Origin: Streptomyces sp. WM6378
GTDB lineage: Bacteria > Actinomycetota > Actinomycetes > Streptomycetales > Streptomycetaceae
Reading direction: 5' to 3'
NCBI RefSeq assembly: GCF_001279695.1
Contig: NZ_LGDD01000094.1
Span: 57,682-121,681 of the forward strand
Length of the DNA stretch: 64,000 bases
Positions within the stretch are counted from its first letter, which is position 1, and every line of letters starts with the position of its first letter. Shown here one piece after another: positions 52,966 through 60,597 of this stretch. Position numbers and translations under genes: made by a program. The notes beneath the pieces are model-generated. The model saw nothing but the letters and a program-made list of their open reading frames with translations. It was not told where the DNA came from and did no database searches.

Positions 52966-53310
52966 CTACGCGCAGCCCAACTACTGTGACCTGATCGGCG
53001 TCTGGTGGATCCGGACACCGGCGACTGGTACGGCCTGGTGCACAACGAGTTCACCCCGAGCCCGTTCGGCGACGGCCTGCACTACGACGCGATCGACTAC
53101 GCGGTCTCCAAGGACCAGGGCCACACCTGGGACATCCAGAGCCACGTCCTGACCTCGCCGTACAGCACGAAGCGCGGCGACACGACGGCGTTCGCGCACG
53201 AGACGTACGACTACGGCAACGGCGACCCGCGCCTGTTCGTGGACACCGCCTCCGGCTACTTCTACGTCTACTACAACTCGCGGGTGATCCCGAAGGGCGG
53301 TGTCCCGGCC
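52935..53310 (+). pseudogene. fragment of a secreted glycoside-hydrolase-like protein
   Basis: The plus strand encodes SSYAQPNYCDLIGVW, then after a one-base shift VDPDTGDWYGLVHNEFTP, AVSKDQGHTWDIQSHV, and DPRLFVDTASGYFYVYYNS. These are typical of beta-propeller hydrolases that read sugar polymers. Both ends are cut: the 5' end abuts the ROK relic, and the 3' end stops near 53310 where a minus-strand fragment begins. There is no start codon context. Confidence 0.6.
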
Positions 53311-53390
53311 CGGTGGACGCGTTGGCGATGCGGTAGGAGCCGTCACCGTTCGGGCTGAACACCCACTTGGCCCCGGCCCGGGCGTGGACC
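53311..53390 (-). pseudogene. fragment of a ricin-type lectin module
   Basis: The minus strand gives KWVFSPNGDGSYRIANASTG, matching the W-x-(F/L)-x-P-x-G-D-G-x-Y-x-I segment of CBM13/ricin-like repeats. It is under 30 codons and has no start or stop context. Between it and the terminator at 53525 I see nothing else I can support. Confidence 0.45.
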
Positions 53391-53524
53391 GACATCACCG
53401 GCAGCAAGGTCGGCGCCGCACGGACCGCCGCCGAGCAAACGCTCACGTTCACGTTCACGGCGGTGGCGAGGTCCAGGCGGTGAGGCCGTTCCCCACCGGC
53501 CCGGCCTCGTATGCTCCTGCCGTT

Positions 53525-53563
53525 GCGGACCGAACCGGACCGTCCTGGTCCGGTTCGGTCCGC
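53525..53563. terminator. perfect 17-bp hairpin terminator
   Basis: Seventeen bases at 53525-53541 pair exactly with 53547-53563 around a GTCCT loop. It lies 42 bp after the stop of the minus-strand VOC gene and would also stop plus-strand transcripts. Confidence 0.8.
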
Positions 53564-53604
53564 CCGGCAGGTCCGTGCGACGGGTCCGTGGGACCGCGTC
53601 CTGA

Positions 53605-54411
53605 TCAGGCGGCTTCGGGCCCTGTCGCCTTGATGATCGCGAACACCCCGCCCTGCGGGTCCTGCACGACGGCCATGCGGCCAGCCATCATGTCGAACGG
53701 CGGCTTGAGGACGGTGCCACCCGCCCTGATCAGCGCATCGACTGTGCTGTCGGTGTCGTCGACCGCGAAGTACGTCAGCCAGTGCGAGGGCGTGCCCGGC
53801 GGCAGGCCGTCGATGCCGGAGAGTGCCTGCATGCCGCCGACGGTCCGGCCGTCCACGTTGAGCGCGAAGTAGCCGTCCGCTTCCTCCATCGCGGCGGCTG
53901 TGATGCCCAGCGTCTTGGAGTAGTAGGACGAGGCGGCGTCCGTGTCGCTGGTGTTGAGCTCGTTCCAGATGATGGCGCCGGGCTCGTTGACGATGCCCGC
54001 ACCGGGGAAGTCCTTGGCCTGCCAGAGGCCGAAGACGGCGCCCGTCGGGTCGCTCGCGACAGCCATCCGGCCGAGCGTCATGACGTCCATGCCCGGCACC
54101 ATCACCTGGCCGCCGTTGCTCGCGCTCTTCTTCTCCGTGGCGTCGAGGTCGGCGGTGGCGAGGTAGGTCGTCCACACCGTCGGGGGCATCGGGTCGGGCG
54201 TGCTGCCGTCCGGATTCATCGCGGCCATGATCCCGGCGACCGGTTGGCCGTTCAACGAACAGAGCGCGTAGCCGCCGGTTTCGGGCGGCCCCACCTCTCC
54301 CTGCCAGCCGAACAGATCCCGGTAGAAGTCGAGAGCCGCCTGCTGATCGGGAACCATCAAATCGACCCAGCAAGGGGTACCGGGCGCGTACGGACCACTG
54401 ACTTTGGGCAT
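53605..54411 (-). CDS. two-domain VOC (glyoxalase/bleomycin-resistance superfamily) protein
   Basis: The 268-residue protein contains two tandem VOC domains: CWVDLMVPDQQAALDFYRDLFGW in the first, IIWNELNTSDTDAASSYYSKTLG in the second. Each ends in an AVASDPTGAVFGLWQ/AVVQDPQGGVFAIIK strand. Fused VOC repeats make one metal-binding barrel. This type occurs as stress-induced or hydroxylase-like proteins of unknown substrate. ATG 54411 has GGAGG 6 nt upstream. A perfect inverted repeat 74 bp before the start implies regulation. Confidence 0.85.
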   Translation of the reverse strand: MPKVSGPYAPGTPCWVDLMVPDQQAALDFYRDLFGWQGEVGPPETGGYALCSLNGQPVAGIMAAMNPDGSTPDPMPPTVWTTYLATADLDATEKKSASNGGQVMVPGMDVMTLGRMAVASDPTGAVFGLWQAKDFPGAGIVNEPGAIIWNELNTSDTDAASSYYSKTLGITAAAMEEADGYFALNVDGRTVGGMQALSGIDGLPPGTPSHWLTYFAVDDTDSTVDALIRAGGTVLKPPFDMMAGRMAVVQDPQGGVFAIIKATGPEAA

Positions 54412-54833
54412 GAGCAGCCTCCGTGGACTGACTGGGCGGGTCCCGGAGCGGCGTACGCAGAGAAGGCCGGCCCATGGTCTGACTGTGGATGTGACCTCAC
54501 ATCCACTCAACCATTGGTCGGCGTGGGGTGCACGGTCACGGGTGGCCGTCAGGTGCGGCATCGTCAACCGTGGACGGGCGGGCGGTCCGGGTCGGGCCGC
54601 CGCGAGGAGAACTCCGGGGCCTGGACCCTTCCGGTGTTGCTTCGGATCGGCGGTGCGGACTTCCGTCCGCACCGCACGATCACGCAACTCCAGCGGATGT
54701 TTCCTGTGGGCAGCCATGGCCGCGACGCTCATCATGCACCGATGGGCCGTCGTAGGTGCTCGCCCGAGGCCAGAGACTCAACTCCCTGGCCAGGTGCGAT
54801 GCGGCAGCCACAGGACTTCGCAGCAACCCCGGG
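54412..54833. other. intergenic region upstream of VOC gene
   Basis: About 420 bp without a supported gene. It contains the 22-bp inverted repeat listed separately. Plus-strand open frames here have no ribosome binding site and no recognisable domain. Confidence 0.5.
54485..54506. promoter_or_regulatory. perfect 10-2-10 inverted repeat operator
   Basis: GTGGATGTGA-CC-TCACATCCAC is a perfect 22-bp palindrome 74 bp before the VOC start codon. On the minus strand TTGAGT overlaps its upstream edge and could be a -35 box, so the site may lie between -35 and -10 as for MerR- or TetR-type control. No such regulator gene is adjacent. Confidence 0.65.
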
Positions 54834-55145
54834 TCAGAGGGCGCTGTTGTTGCAGCCCATGCTCGAACCCATGTGGGTGTTCTGCGCACCCGGGTTGCCC
54901 TCGCCGTTGAGCGCGTTGCCCAGCAGACCGTTGAGGATGCCGACCTGGCCGAGGACGTCGACGTTCAGGTCGTGCGACTTACAGTTGCTGCTCTGCCCGA
55001 TAGCGAACTGGTCGCCGCCCTTCCCGCCGTCGTGCGCCTGCGCCGTGCCCGCGGCCAGCATTGCGAAGCTGCCCAGGGCAGCGACCAGGACGGCCGCCTT
55101 GCGATCTCCAATGGAGTGACGTGGATACGATCCGTGGCAGATCGA
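54834..55145 (-). CDS. small secreted protein, start codon unclear
   Basis: The reading frame ends in about 90 residues with a signal-like segment (RKAAVLVAALGSFAMLAAG, cleavage after AQA). A Gly/Asn-rich mature part with two Cys follows (SSNCKSHDLNVDV, MGSSMGCNNSAL). It resembles small secreted cell-surface proteins of Streptomyces, but lacks the chaplin motif. No ATG, GTG or TTG lies in frame at the proper place: upstream the frame only reaches a TTG at 55184 within AT-rich DNA that looks like a leader. Where MRKAAV would be expected, the codon before Arg is GAT. The start may be mutated, so this could be a recent pseudogene. Confidence 0.5.
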   Translation of the reverse strand, partial: SICHGSYPRHSIGDRKAAVLVAALGSFAMLAAGTAQAHDGGKGGDQFAIGQSSNCKSHDLNVDVLGQVGILNGLLGNALNGEGNPGAQNTHMGSSMGCNNSAL

Positions 55146-55270
55146 TTCCTTACGGTCACGAAAATTAATATTAAAGATCCCCAAACCGCCCGATGGCGCG
55201 CCGGAATCCGCCGACCTTGTTCCGGAACCACCCTGAAGTCGTAACGCGTGCGAGCGGCCCCCTCCCCGTG

Positions 55271-56161
55271 CTACATGGCGTCGGGCCCGGCGAACGCTCG
55301 TCGGCCGTGCACGAGTAGCTCACGTACCGCTGGGCCGTGCGTGCCCTTCCAGATCAGGGCGAGCAACGCCGGTGTTTCTACGTCATCGATGGTGCGTGCG
55401 GTGAGGCGGTCGCGGTGGCTCGCGGCCATCGAGTTGCTGAGGACGGCGACGCCGAGCCCGCGGGCGGCGAGGTCGGCGATGGCGTCCGCGGCGCTGGCCT
55501 GCAGCGCGATCGCGGGGTGGAGGTTCTGCGCGGCGCAGGCACGGTCGAACACCGTACGCAGGCCGGTGCCTGGTGGCATGCACACGATCGGGTGGGCGAC
55601 CAGGTCGCGCAGCGTGACCCGCCGCTGTTCGGCCAAGGGGTGCCCGGCCGGAACCGCTACGACGAGCCGCTCGCTGATGATTGTCAGCGCGTCCAGCCCG
55701 TCGGGGGTGGCGGTCGCGGTCCCGATGAGAGCCACATCGATGGTGCCGGCGCGCACCCCCTCGACGAGCCGGTCGGAGCCGTCCTCCAGCAGGGAGATCT
55801 CTACACGGGGATGCGCCTGGTGGAACGCGGAGAGAGCGTCGAAGAGCGGCGTGAGAGTGCAGCCGATGACCATCCCGACCGTGAGCCGACCCCGGATCAG
55901 ATCGGTGACCTCGTCCACCGCCTGGCCGACCGCGCCGGCTGCGGCGAGCGCCGCGCGGGCGTGTTCGAGCGCGGCCTTTCCCGCGACAGTGAGGGTGACG
56001 GTGCGCCCGGACCGGTCGAAGAGCTCGGCGCCGAGTTCACGTTCCAGCTGTCGGATCTGGGCGCTGACGCCGGACTGGCTGATGTGCACCCGCTCGGCCG
56101 CCCGCGTGAAGTTCTGCTCTTCGGCGACCGCAACGAAGTATTCCAACTGCCTCAGATCCAT
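55271..56161 (-). CDS. LysR-family transcriptional regulator
   Basis: The 296-residue regulator has the standard winged helix at residues 1-60 (MDLRQLEYFVAVAEEQNFTRAAERVHISQSGVSAQIRQLE, split here as one continuous family signature) and a co-inducer domain with GRLTVGMVIGC near 92. It is divergent from the NTF2-like gene with 106 bp between start codons, the classic LysR arrangement. An inverted repeat lies in that gap. Confidence 0.92.
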   Translation of the reverse strand: MDLRQLEYFVAVAEEQNFTRAAERVHISQSGVSAQIRQLERELGAELFDRSGRTVTLTVAGKAALEHARAALAAAGAVGQAVDEVTDLIRGRLTVGMVIGCTLTPLFDALSAFHQAHPRVEISLLEDGSDRLVEGVRAGTIDVALIGTATATPDGLDALTIISERLVVAVPAGHPLAEQRRVTLRDLVAHPIVCMPPGTGLRTVFDRACAAQNLHPAIALQASAADAIADLAARGLGVAVLSNSMAASHRDRLTARTIDDVETPALLALIWKGTHGPAVRELLVHGRRAFAGPDAM

Positions 56162-56179
56162 GAATGGTGATTCTACTTT

Positions 56180-56207
56180 TCAGAAGAACCATCTGTTGGA
56201 CTTCTGA
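56180..56207. promoter_or_regulatory. inverted repeat in LysR divergent promoter
   Basis: TCAGAAG (56180-56186) and CTTCTGA (56201-56207) are exact inverted half-sites separated by 14 bp, close to the LysR start and upstream of the divergent gene. They could be the recognition and activation sites of this regulator. Confidence 0.45.
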
Positions 56208-56267
56208 TGAGCCGGCGACCAGGCTGGGAGTCACAGCAGCCCGATGCAGGAGAAGAGGCAAGGAACC

Positions 56268-56633
56268 ATGTCGGAATACGAGAAGGCCATGCGCCCCGAA
56301 GACATCACGCGCTTGTTCGTCGAGCGGTCCAACGCCGGTGATGCGGCCGGGGTCGCCGCGCTCTACGAAGAGAACGCGGTGATGGCCTACCCGCCCGGCA
56401 GCGAGACCGTGGGCCGGGAGGCGATCCGTGCGCTGTGGGAGAAGGTGCTGGCCAACCGTCCCCGCTTCGAGCCGGAACAGCCGCTGCCGACGCTGATCAG
56501 CGGAGACATCGCCCTCACCTCGACCCCGCCGAAGGACGGGACCGGAGCCCGGGCGCAGGTCGTCCGGCGCCAGCCCGACGGAAGCTGGCTGCGCCTGCTC
56601 GACCAGCCCGAGTTCGTCCCACCCACCCGCTGA
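56268..56633 (+). CDS. NTF2-like (SnoaL/ketosteroid-isomerase fold) protein
   Basis: The 121-residue protein fits the cone-shaped NTF2-like fold: DITRLFVERSNAGDAAGVAALYEENAVM, then an internal helix and strands ending QVVRRQPDGSWLRLLDQ. Members act as isomerases, hydrolases or small-ligand binders; the catalytic residues are not clear here. ATG 56268 has AAGGA upstream. The adjacent LysR regulator probably controls it. Confidence 0.78.
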   Translation: MSEYEKAMRPEDITRLFVERSNAGDAAGVAALYEENAVMAYPPGSETVGREAIRALWEKVLANRPRFEPEQPLPTLISGDIALTSTPPKDGTGARAQVVRRQPDGSWLRLLDQPEFVPPTR

Positions 56634-56717
56634 TCCAGCCGGGCCTGGCAGGGCAACGCCGGTCATTGACCAGGAGGCGTCGGCGGCGGGCACCGTGAGC
56701 CCCGCCTGCCGATGTGA

Positions 56718-57119
56718 TCAGGCGACCAGTTCACTGATCTCGAAGAGGTGCCCGTCGGGGTCTCGGAAGAACGCCCGGATCTCGTAACCCCGATCCACCG
56801 GCGGAGTCAGGAAATCCGCCCCCCGCGTCCGCAGGGTTTCGTACGCGCCACGGCAGTCACGTACCCGAAAGATCAGTTCAGCGCTGACCTGGTCGGCGTC
56901 CGCGGGCGGCGCCATGGTCACGGTGGGCTTGTCCTCGGTCGGGCCGCCACCCTCGACCAGGAGCATCCACGCTCCCAGCATGCTGAGCACGCACGCGGAC
57001 TCGTACTCGCGGTCGACGCGCGCCCCCAGCACCTGCTCGTACCACCGTCGCGAGGCCGCGACGTCGGAAACGACGAGCAGCCGGGTCATCTCCATGTCCT
57101 CGGCCGGAAACACGTTCAT
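56718..57119 (-). CDS. single-domain VOC superfamily protein
   Basis: The 133-residue protein has the VOC pattern: MTRLLVVSDVAASRRWYEQVLG at the start, RVRDCRGAYETLRTRGADF in the middle and FFRDPDGHLFEISELV with the usual metal-site Glu at the end. Possible roles include glyoxalase-like or antibiotic-binding activity. GAGGAGG lies about 10 nt before the ATG. It is divergent from the FMN reductase gene. Confidence 0.85.
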   Translation of the reverse strand: MNVFPAEDMEMTRLLVVSDVAASRRWYEQVLGARVDREYESACVLSMLGAWMLLVEGGGPTEDKPTVTMAPPADADQVSAELIFRVRDCRGAYETLRTRGADFLTPPVDRGYEIRAFFRDPDGHLFEISELVA

Positions 57120-57316
57120 GGGATGGCGCCTCCTCGCGACGGGTCCCACCGCTCGGGGGGGGGCCGTTCCCTCCCATACTCGGGCCTTGCGCCCGTCGCG
57201 CCACCGGAGCAGCATGCCCTCGCCGAGTCGCCGGTGGTACGGGGACGAGCCACCATGGGCAGGGCGGCCCTCGCATGCCACCGTCGTCCCCTTTCGACAC
57301 GTGGAGGTCCGATCCC

Positions 57317-57988
57317 ATGACCACAGACACCGCGCACGGGGCAGGCCACGATCTTGTGAGAGTGCTCGTCTTCGGGGCGTCGATGCGTGCCGATTCCCTG
57401 AACGGCCGTCTTGCCTCGCTGGTCGCCAGGCTGGTGGAACGCGCAGGCGCGACAGTCGACCTGGCCCATATGCGGGAGTTCTCCATGCCGGTCTACGACG
57501 GGGACGTCGAATCGGCCGAGGGACTGCCGCCCGGCGCGCTGGCCCTGCACGAGCGCCTGAAGGTATGCGACGCGTTCGTGATCTCCGCTCCCGAGTACAA
57601 CGCATCGGTGCCTGGAGTGCTGAAGAACGCCGTCGACTGGGTGTCGCGCGTCAAGCCTCAGCCGTTCAAGGACAAGCACGCGCTTCTCGTTTCGGCCTCG
57701 CCCTCCATGGTCGGAGGCAACCGCGGGCTGTGGGCACTCCGGGTCCCGTTGGAACACCTGGGCACCCGCGTGTATCCGGACATGTTCAGTCTCGCCAAGG
57801 CGCACGAAGGCTTCACCGAGAGCGGTGACTTGGCCGACTCGGGACTCCAGGAGCGTCTGGCGGACGCGGCGGCCTCCTTCCTGCGGCTGGTGGAGGCCGA
57901 CACCCGTTACGTCTGTCTGCGCCGCCGCTGGTACGAATTCCTGGGCGACGGTACGGACGCGCCCGTCACGCAGCGCGCGCAGGACTGA
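57317..57988 (+). CDS. NADPH-dependent FMN reductase family protein
   Basis: The 223-residue flavodoxin-like protein shows the FMN phosphate loop VFGASMRADSLN near residue 19, SAPEYNASVPGVLKNAVDW near 90 and SPSMVGGNRG near 130. This is the pattern of azoreductase/chromate-reductase-type NADPH:FMN oxidoreductases. GTGGAGG lies 9 nt before the ATG. It could supply reduced flavin to other enzymes or detoxify quinones. Confidence 0.88.
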   Translation: MTTDTAHGAGHDLVRVLVFGASMRADSLNGRLASLVARLVERAGATVDLAHMREFSMPVYDGDVESAEGLPPGALALHERLKVCDAFVISAPEYNASVPGVLKNAVDWVSRVKPQPFKDKHALLVSASPSMVGGNRGLWALRVPLEHLGTRVYPDMFSLAKAHEGFTESGDLADSGLQERLADAAASFLRLVEADTRYVCLRRRWYEFLGDGTDAPVTQRAQD

Positions 57989-58019
57989 TCGCCTTCCACG
58001 GCCCCGCACCCCGGCCCGG

Positions 58020-58076
58020 TCACGTTGTCACCGTCACGGTGCCGTGCATGAAGGGGTGGATCGTGCACAGGTTGAT
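58020..58076 (-). pseudogene. C-terminal remnant of a cupredoxin
   Basis: The minus strand encodes INLCTIHPFMHGTVTVTT followed by a stop. This is the copper-binding end of plastocyanin/azurin-type cupredoxins, with the Cys, His and Met ligands. Immediately upstream the sequence becomes a terminator hairpin, and no N-terminal part can be found, so only about 19 codons remain. Confidence 0.5.
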
Positions 58077-58081
58077 GGAAA

Positions 58082-58119
58082 CGGAGCCGGCGGCAAAAGG
58101 GCTCTTGCCGCCGGCTCCG
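58082..58119. terminator. strong 15-bp hairpin terminator
   Basis: CGGAGCCGGCGGCAA at 58082-58096 pairs exactly with 58105-58119 around an 8-nt loop. It lies between the convergent FMN reductase and Rieske genes and can serve both strands. The remaining sequence between them (57989-58310) holds only the cupredoxin remnant. Confidence 0.8.
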
Positions 58120-58310
58120 GTCTGCCGGGAACCTCTCTCCGCAGGTGCGCCGGCGCCGGGCATCGCAGAGTGCCCGGCCGGCGCGGACGCGCTCCCACCT
58201 CCCAGCCCACGCCGGCTTGTCCGGCGTACGGGATTCGGTGTGCGCATCTGATTCCCCCGTGTTCGGCCCGCCCCTGCGGCGAACCCGGCAGGCCCCCCGT
58301 TGTGCGGGCC

Positions 58311-59042
58311 TCACCCTTGAATAGGAGGCGGGGTTACACCTGATGGCGGCGGCACGTACACCTGGACCTGTCCATCCGCCTCACGCACCGCGATCCGTGG
58401 CAACGCCGCGAGGTGGATGGGGAGTTGGTGGTGCAGGACTTCGCCGGTGACCGCAAAGGCGGAGTTGTGGCACGGGCAGTCGAGCTGCCGGGCCGCTCGG
58501 TCCAGAACGAGCGCACAGCCTTGATGGGTGCACACCCCGGAGACGGCTCGCAACCGGGCGCCGTCACGCGAAACGAAGCCGGACACGGCCCCGGTCGCGA
58601 AGCCGCGCACCGCACCGCTGGGAAGGTCGGCGCCGGCGGCGACCGTCCGCCACTCCCCTCGATTCGGCTGGAGCGTCGCGGACGCCGAACCACCTTGCTC
58701 CGTCGGGCCCGTGGCACCACCGTCGAGCGATCGCCCCACCACCACACCAACGGCCGACGCGGCCACAAGCGCTCCACCCTGCACGACACGCCGACGGGTA
58801 CTGCCCGGCCGCCGCTCCGACACGGGACGAGCCCCCGGCTCCCCCTCGGCCATCTCTCGGGCAAGTCGGGCATGCAGCGCGCTGACGAACTCCTCGCGCG
58901 GTACGTCGCTCCCCGGCCGGGCCGCCCTCAGGGTGATGGCCGCGCGCAGCACCTCGGTGTCCTGCGGCCGGGTCCGGAATGGCCGCGGCCGGCCCGACCG
59001 CAGCAACGCTTCGACGTAGCGCCACAACGCGTCAGAGCTCAT
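58311..59042 (-). CDS. membrane-anchored or Tat-exported Rieske [2Fe-2S] protein
   Basis: The 243-residue protein has an 80-residue helical N-terminal part. A twin-Arg-like hydrophobic segment follows (STRRRVVQGGALVAASAVG, about 81-100), then a Rieske domain with ligands Cys171-x-His173 and Cys189-x-x-His192 plus the disulfide pair Cys176/Cys191 (CTHQGC, CPCHNS). Its start overlaps the stop of the ECF sigma gene by 11 nt. The cytoplasmic N-terminal part next to a sigma factor, and a redox domain outside, suggest it might serve as a redox-sensing anti-sigma partner (inference); a plain electron-transfer role is the alternative. Confidence 0.82.
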   Translation of the reverse strand: MSSDALWRYVEALLRSGRPRPFRTRPQDTEVLRAAITLRAARPGSDVPREEFVSALHARLAREMAEGEPGARPVSERRPGSTRRRVVQGGALVAASAVGVVVGRSLDGGATGPTEQGGSASATLQPNRGEWRTVAAGADLPSGAVRGFATGAVSGFVSRDGARLRAVSGVCTHQGCALVLDRAARQLDCPCHNSAFAVTGEVLHHQLPIHLAALPRIAVREADGQVQVYVPPPSGVTPPPIQG

Positions 59043-59679
59043 CGCCCTCGCCCTCCTGCCCCACGGCCGGTGCCGGGCCACGGGCCGCGTGGCGCAGTGC
59101 CCGGTGCTGGAGCACCTTCGCGTTGGTCACTGACACTCCGAGTTCGGCGGCCGCCTCCTTCACCGATCGTGCTTCCAGGAAGCGGAGTTCGAGGATGCGC
59201 CGATACCGCTCCGGAAGAGCATCGAGTATCGCCCGGGCCCGCTGCGGCGCGTCCGACACCTGGTCGGAAGGCTCGCGTGCCGCGAGCTCGTCCAGGTGGT
59301 CCGCTGCCAGCGTCGTCACCTCGTGCCCCAGCACGCGCCGCCAGTGCGCGGCAAGAACCGTGCGGGCGGTGGCCAGTAAGTAGGCGCGCACCTCAGGCAC
59401 GGTGGCCGTGGTGCGCAGGGGGCCGAGCGCGGCGAGAAACACCTCCGTGGTCAGGTCCTCGGCGTCCATTCTGTTGCCGACCCTGGAGAACATCACCCGG
59501 AACACCAGGCTCACGTTGTCCCGGTAGACCGATTCCCAGTCCGCGTACACCTCACCGCGCACGAGCCGCAGCCGCTGCGCATCCGCGTCGGCGGCCGGCC
59601 CGTCCCGGTCCCGCGGGCGCGCCTGGACGTCCCGGCCGCCAGGTTCGCGCCCGCGTAGCTTCGGTCGGCGAATCGCCAT
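59032..59679 (-). CDS. ECF-family RNA polymerase sigma factor
   Basis: The 215-residue protein contains sigma region 2 (SLVFRVMFSRVGNRMDAEDLTTEVFLAAL) and region 4 (LDALPERYRRILELRFLEARSVKEAAAELGVSVTNAKVLQHRAL, a helix-turn-helix). Before region 2 there is a basic 40-residue extension. It is co-translated with the Rieske protein and would direct transcription of a stress regulon, possibly including its own operon. An alternative start inside the extension is possible. Confidence 0.9.
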   Translation of the reverse strand: MAIRRPKLRGREPGGRDVQARPRDRDGPAADADAQRLRLVRGEVYADWESVYRDNVSLVFRVMFSRVGNRMDAEDLTTEVFLAALGPLRTTATVPEVRAYLLATARTVLAAHWRRVLGHEVTTLAADHLDELAAREPSDQVSDAPQRARAILDALPERYRRILELRFLEARSVKEAAAELGVSVTNAKVLQHRALRHAARGPAPAVGQEGEGDEL

Positions 59680-59766
59680 GCCTCACCATCCCGGCCCACC
59701 GCTCCCCCAAAGGCAACGGCCTTCCCCCACAAGGAGATAGCAGAGAGGGTTACACCGTGGGGCGGG

Positions 59767-60102
59767 TCAGAACAGCTCGTAACGGACCGGATCGTCGGGG
59801 AGCGTGACGTGGAAGCCTCCCATCACCAGGCGGGCCACCATCAGGAGTCCGCCGAACGCCGCGACACAGGCCAGGCCGTACCCCGCCATGTGGTCCGCGG
59901 CGCTGATCGCCCCGCTGCGCGACCGGACGATGACGTACGCGGCGCCGCCCGCCGTGAGCAGCATCGCCATGCGCTGCACGACGCACAACGGGCAGGGCAG
60001 GTCGCCGTTGAAGATCTGGAAGCACAGGCTGGTGAGCAGGATCGCGCAGTAGGCGAGCACGAAGAGGTGGGCGAGGAGGTAGCCGAGCCGTTGGGTGGTC
60101 AT
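59767..60102 (-). CDS. short DsbB-like membrane protein
   Basis: The 111-residue protein has about three membrane helices (8-28, 42-62, 76-98) and the DsbB-type active motif LPCPLCVVQR near residue 37. Full DsbB has a second periplasmic Cys pair, which is absent here, and is about 60 residues longer. It may be a partial quinone-linked thiol oxidase or work with another protein. ATG 60102 begins MTTQRLGY. It sits 88 bp downstream of nothing obvious on its strand and next to the sigma/Rieske pair. Confidence 0.7.
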   Translation of the reverse strand: MTTQRLGYLLAHLFVLAYCAILLTSLCFQIFNGDLPCPLCVVQRMAMLLTAGGAAYVIVRSRSGAISAADHMAGYGLACVAAFGGLLMVARLVMGGFHVTLPDDPVRYELF

Positions 60103-60597
60103 TGCGCCGGCCGCTCCCCGCTCAGTAGTGGACCTGCCATGCGGCATCCCGGTGAACCGCGCGGGCTGCCTCGCCGCCGCGTGACGGCGTGACGCGATTC
60201 AAGCCAATTTGAGGTTTATTTGAGGTCGGACTTAGGTGCCATATGCAATTAAAATACTTCCAAGAGTGCGCCCAGATCAGTAGGTTTTAAGTCAAAGCCA
60301 GCTGCCACTTTCCAACGGCCATGAGCTTGATGCAAGATGCACGTGCTGACGAAATGCCTCTCTTCGAGAGGGCGGAAACCGCGCCACGCTCCCCCACCGA
60401 AGTATTCACCCACAAGCCGATGGAGCGCTTCCATGCCCATGGGATCGACTGCGTTCATCTGACACTTCACGGGTGGCGAGCCGCCTTTTCAACCCAGCAC
60501 CGACTTCCCCGGAGGATGGGGCGGCCGGCGCCTGGGTGTCCGGACGATTCCTACCCAGCCCATTCCAGCATCGCGACCAACCCTAGAGGGGCAGAAC
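60103..60597. other. AT-richer boundary region
   Basis: About 500 bp before the thioesterase gene. The part at 60190-60330 is strikingly AT-rich compared with the window and marks a change to a locus with lower GC. One possible small gene on the minus strand (60249-60470) is listed separately. Confidence 0.5.
60249..60470 (-). CDS. small hypothetical protein (73 aa)
   Basis: The frame begins with GTG 60470, preceded by AAAAGGCGG at about 10 nt, and ends in TAA. The translation (MEALHRLVGEYFGGGAW, STCILHQAHGRWKVAAGFDL) looks protein-like and is not low-complexity. I do not recognise it; it could be a fragment of a larger gene. It diverges from the thioesterase gene. Confidence 0.4.
   Translation of the reverse strand: MKCQMNAVDPMGMEALHRLVGEYFGGGAWRGFRPLEERHFVSTCILHQAHGRWKVAAGFDLKPTDLGALLEVF

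Noticed and set aside
54834..55145. Chaplin or rodlin
   Set aside because: It is small, secreted and Gly/Asn-rich but lacks the chaplin core motif and the rodlin repeat pattern.
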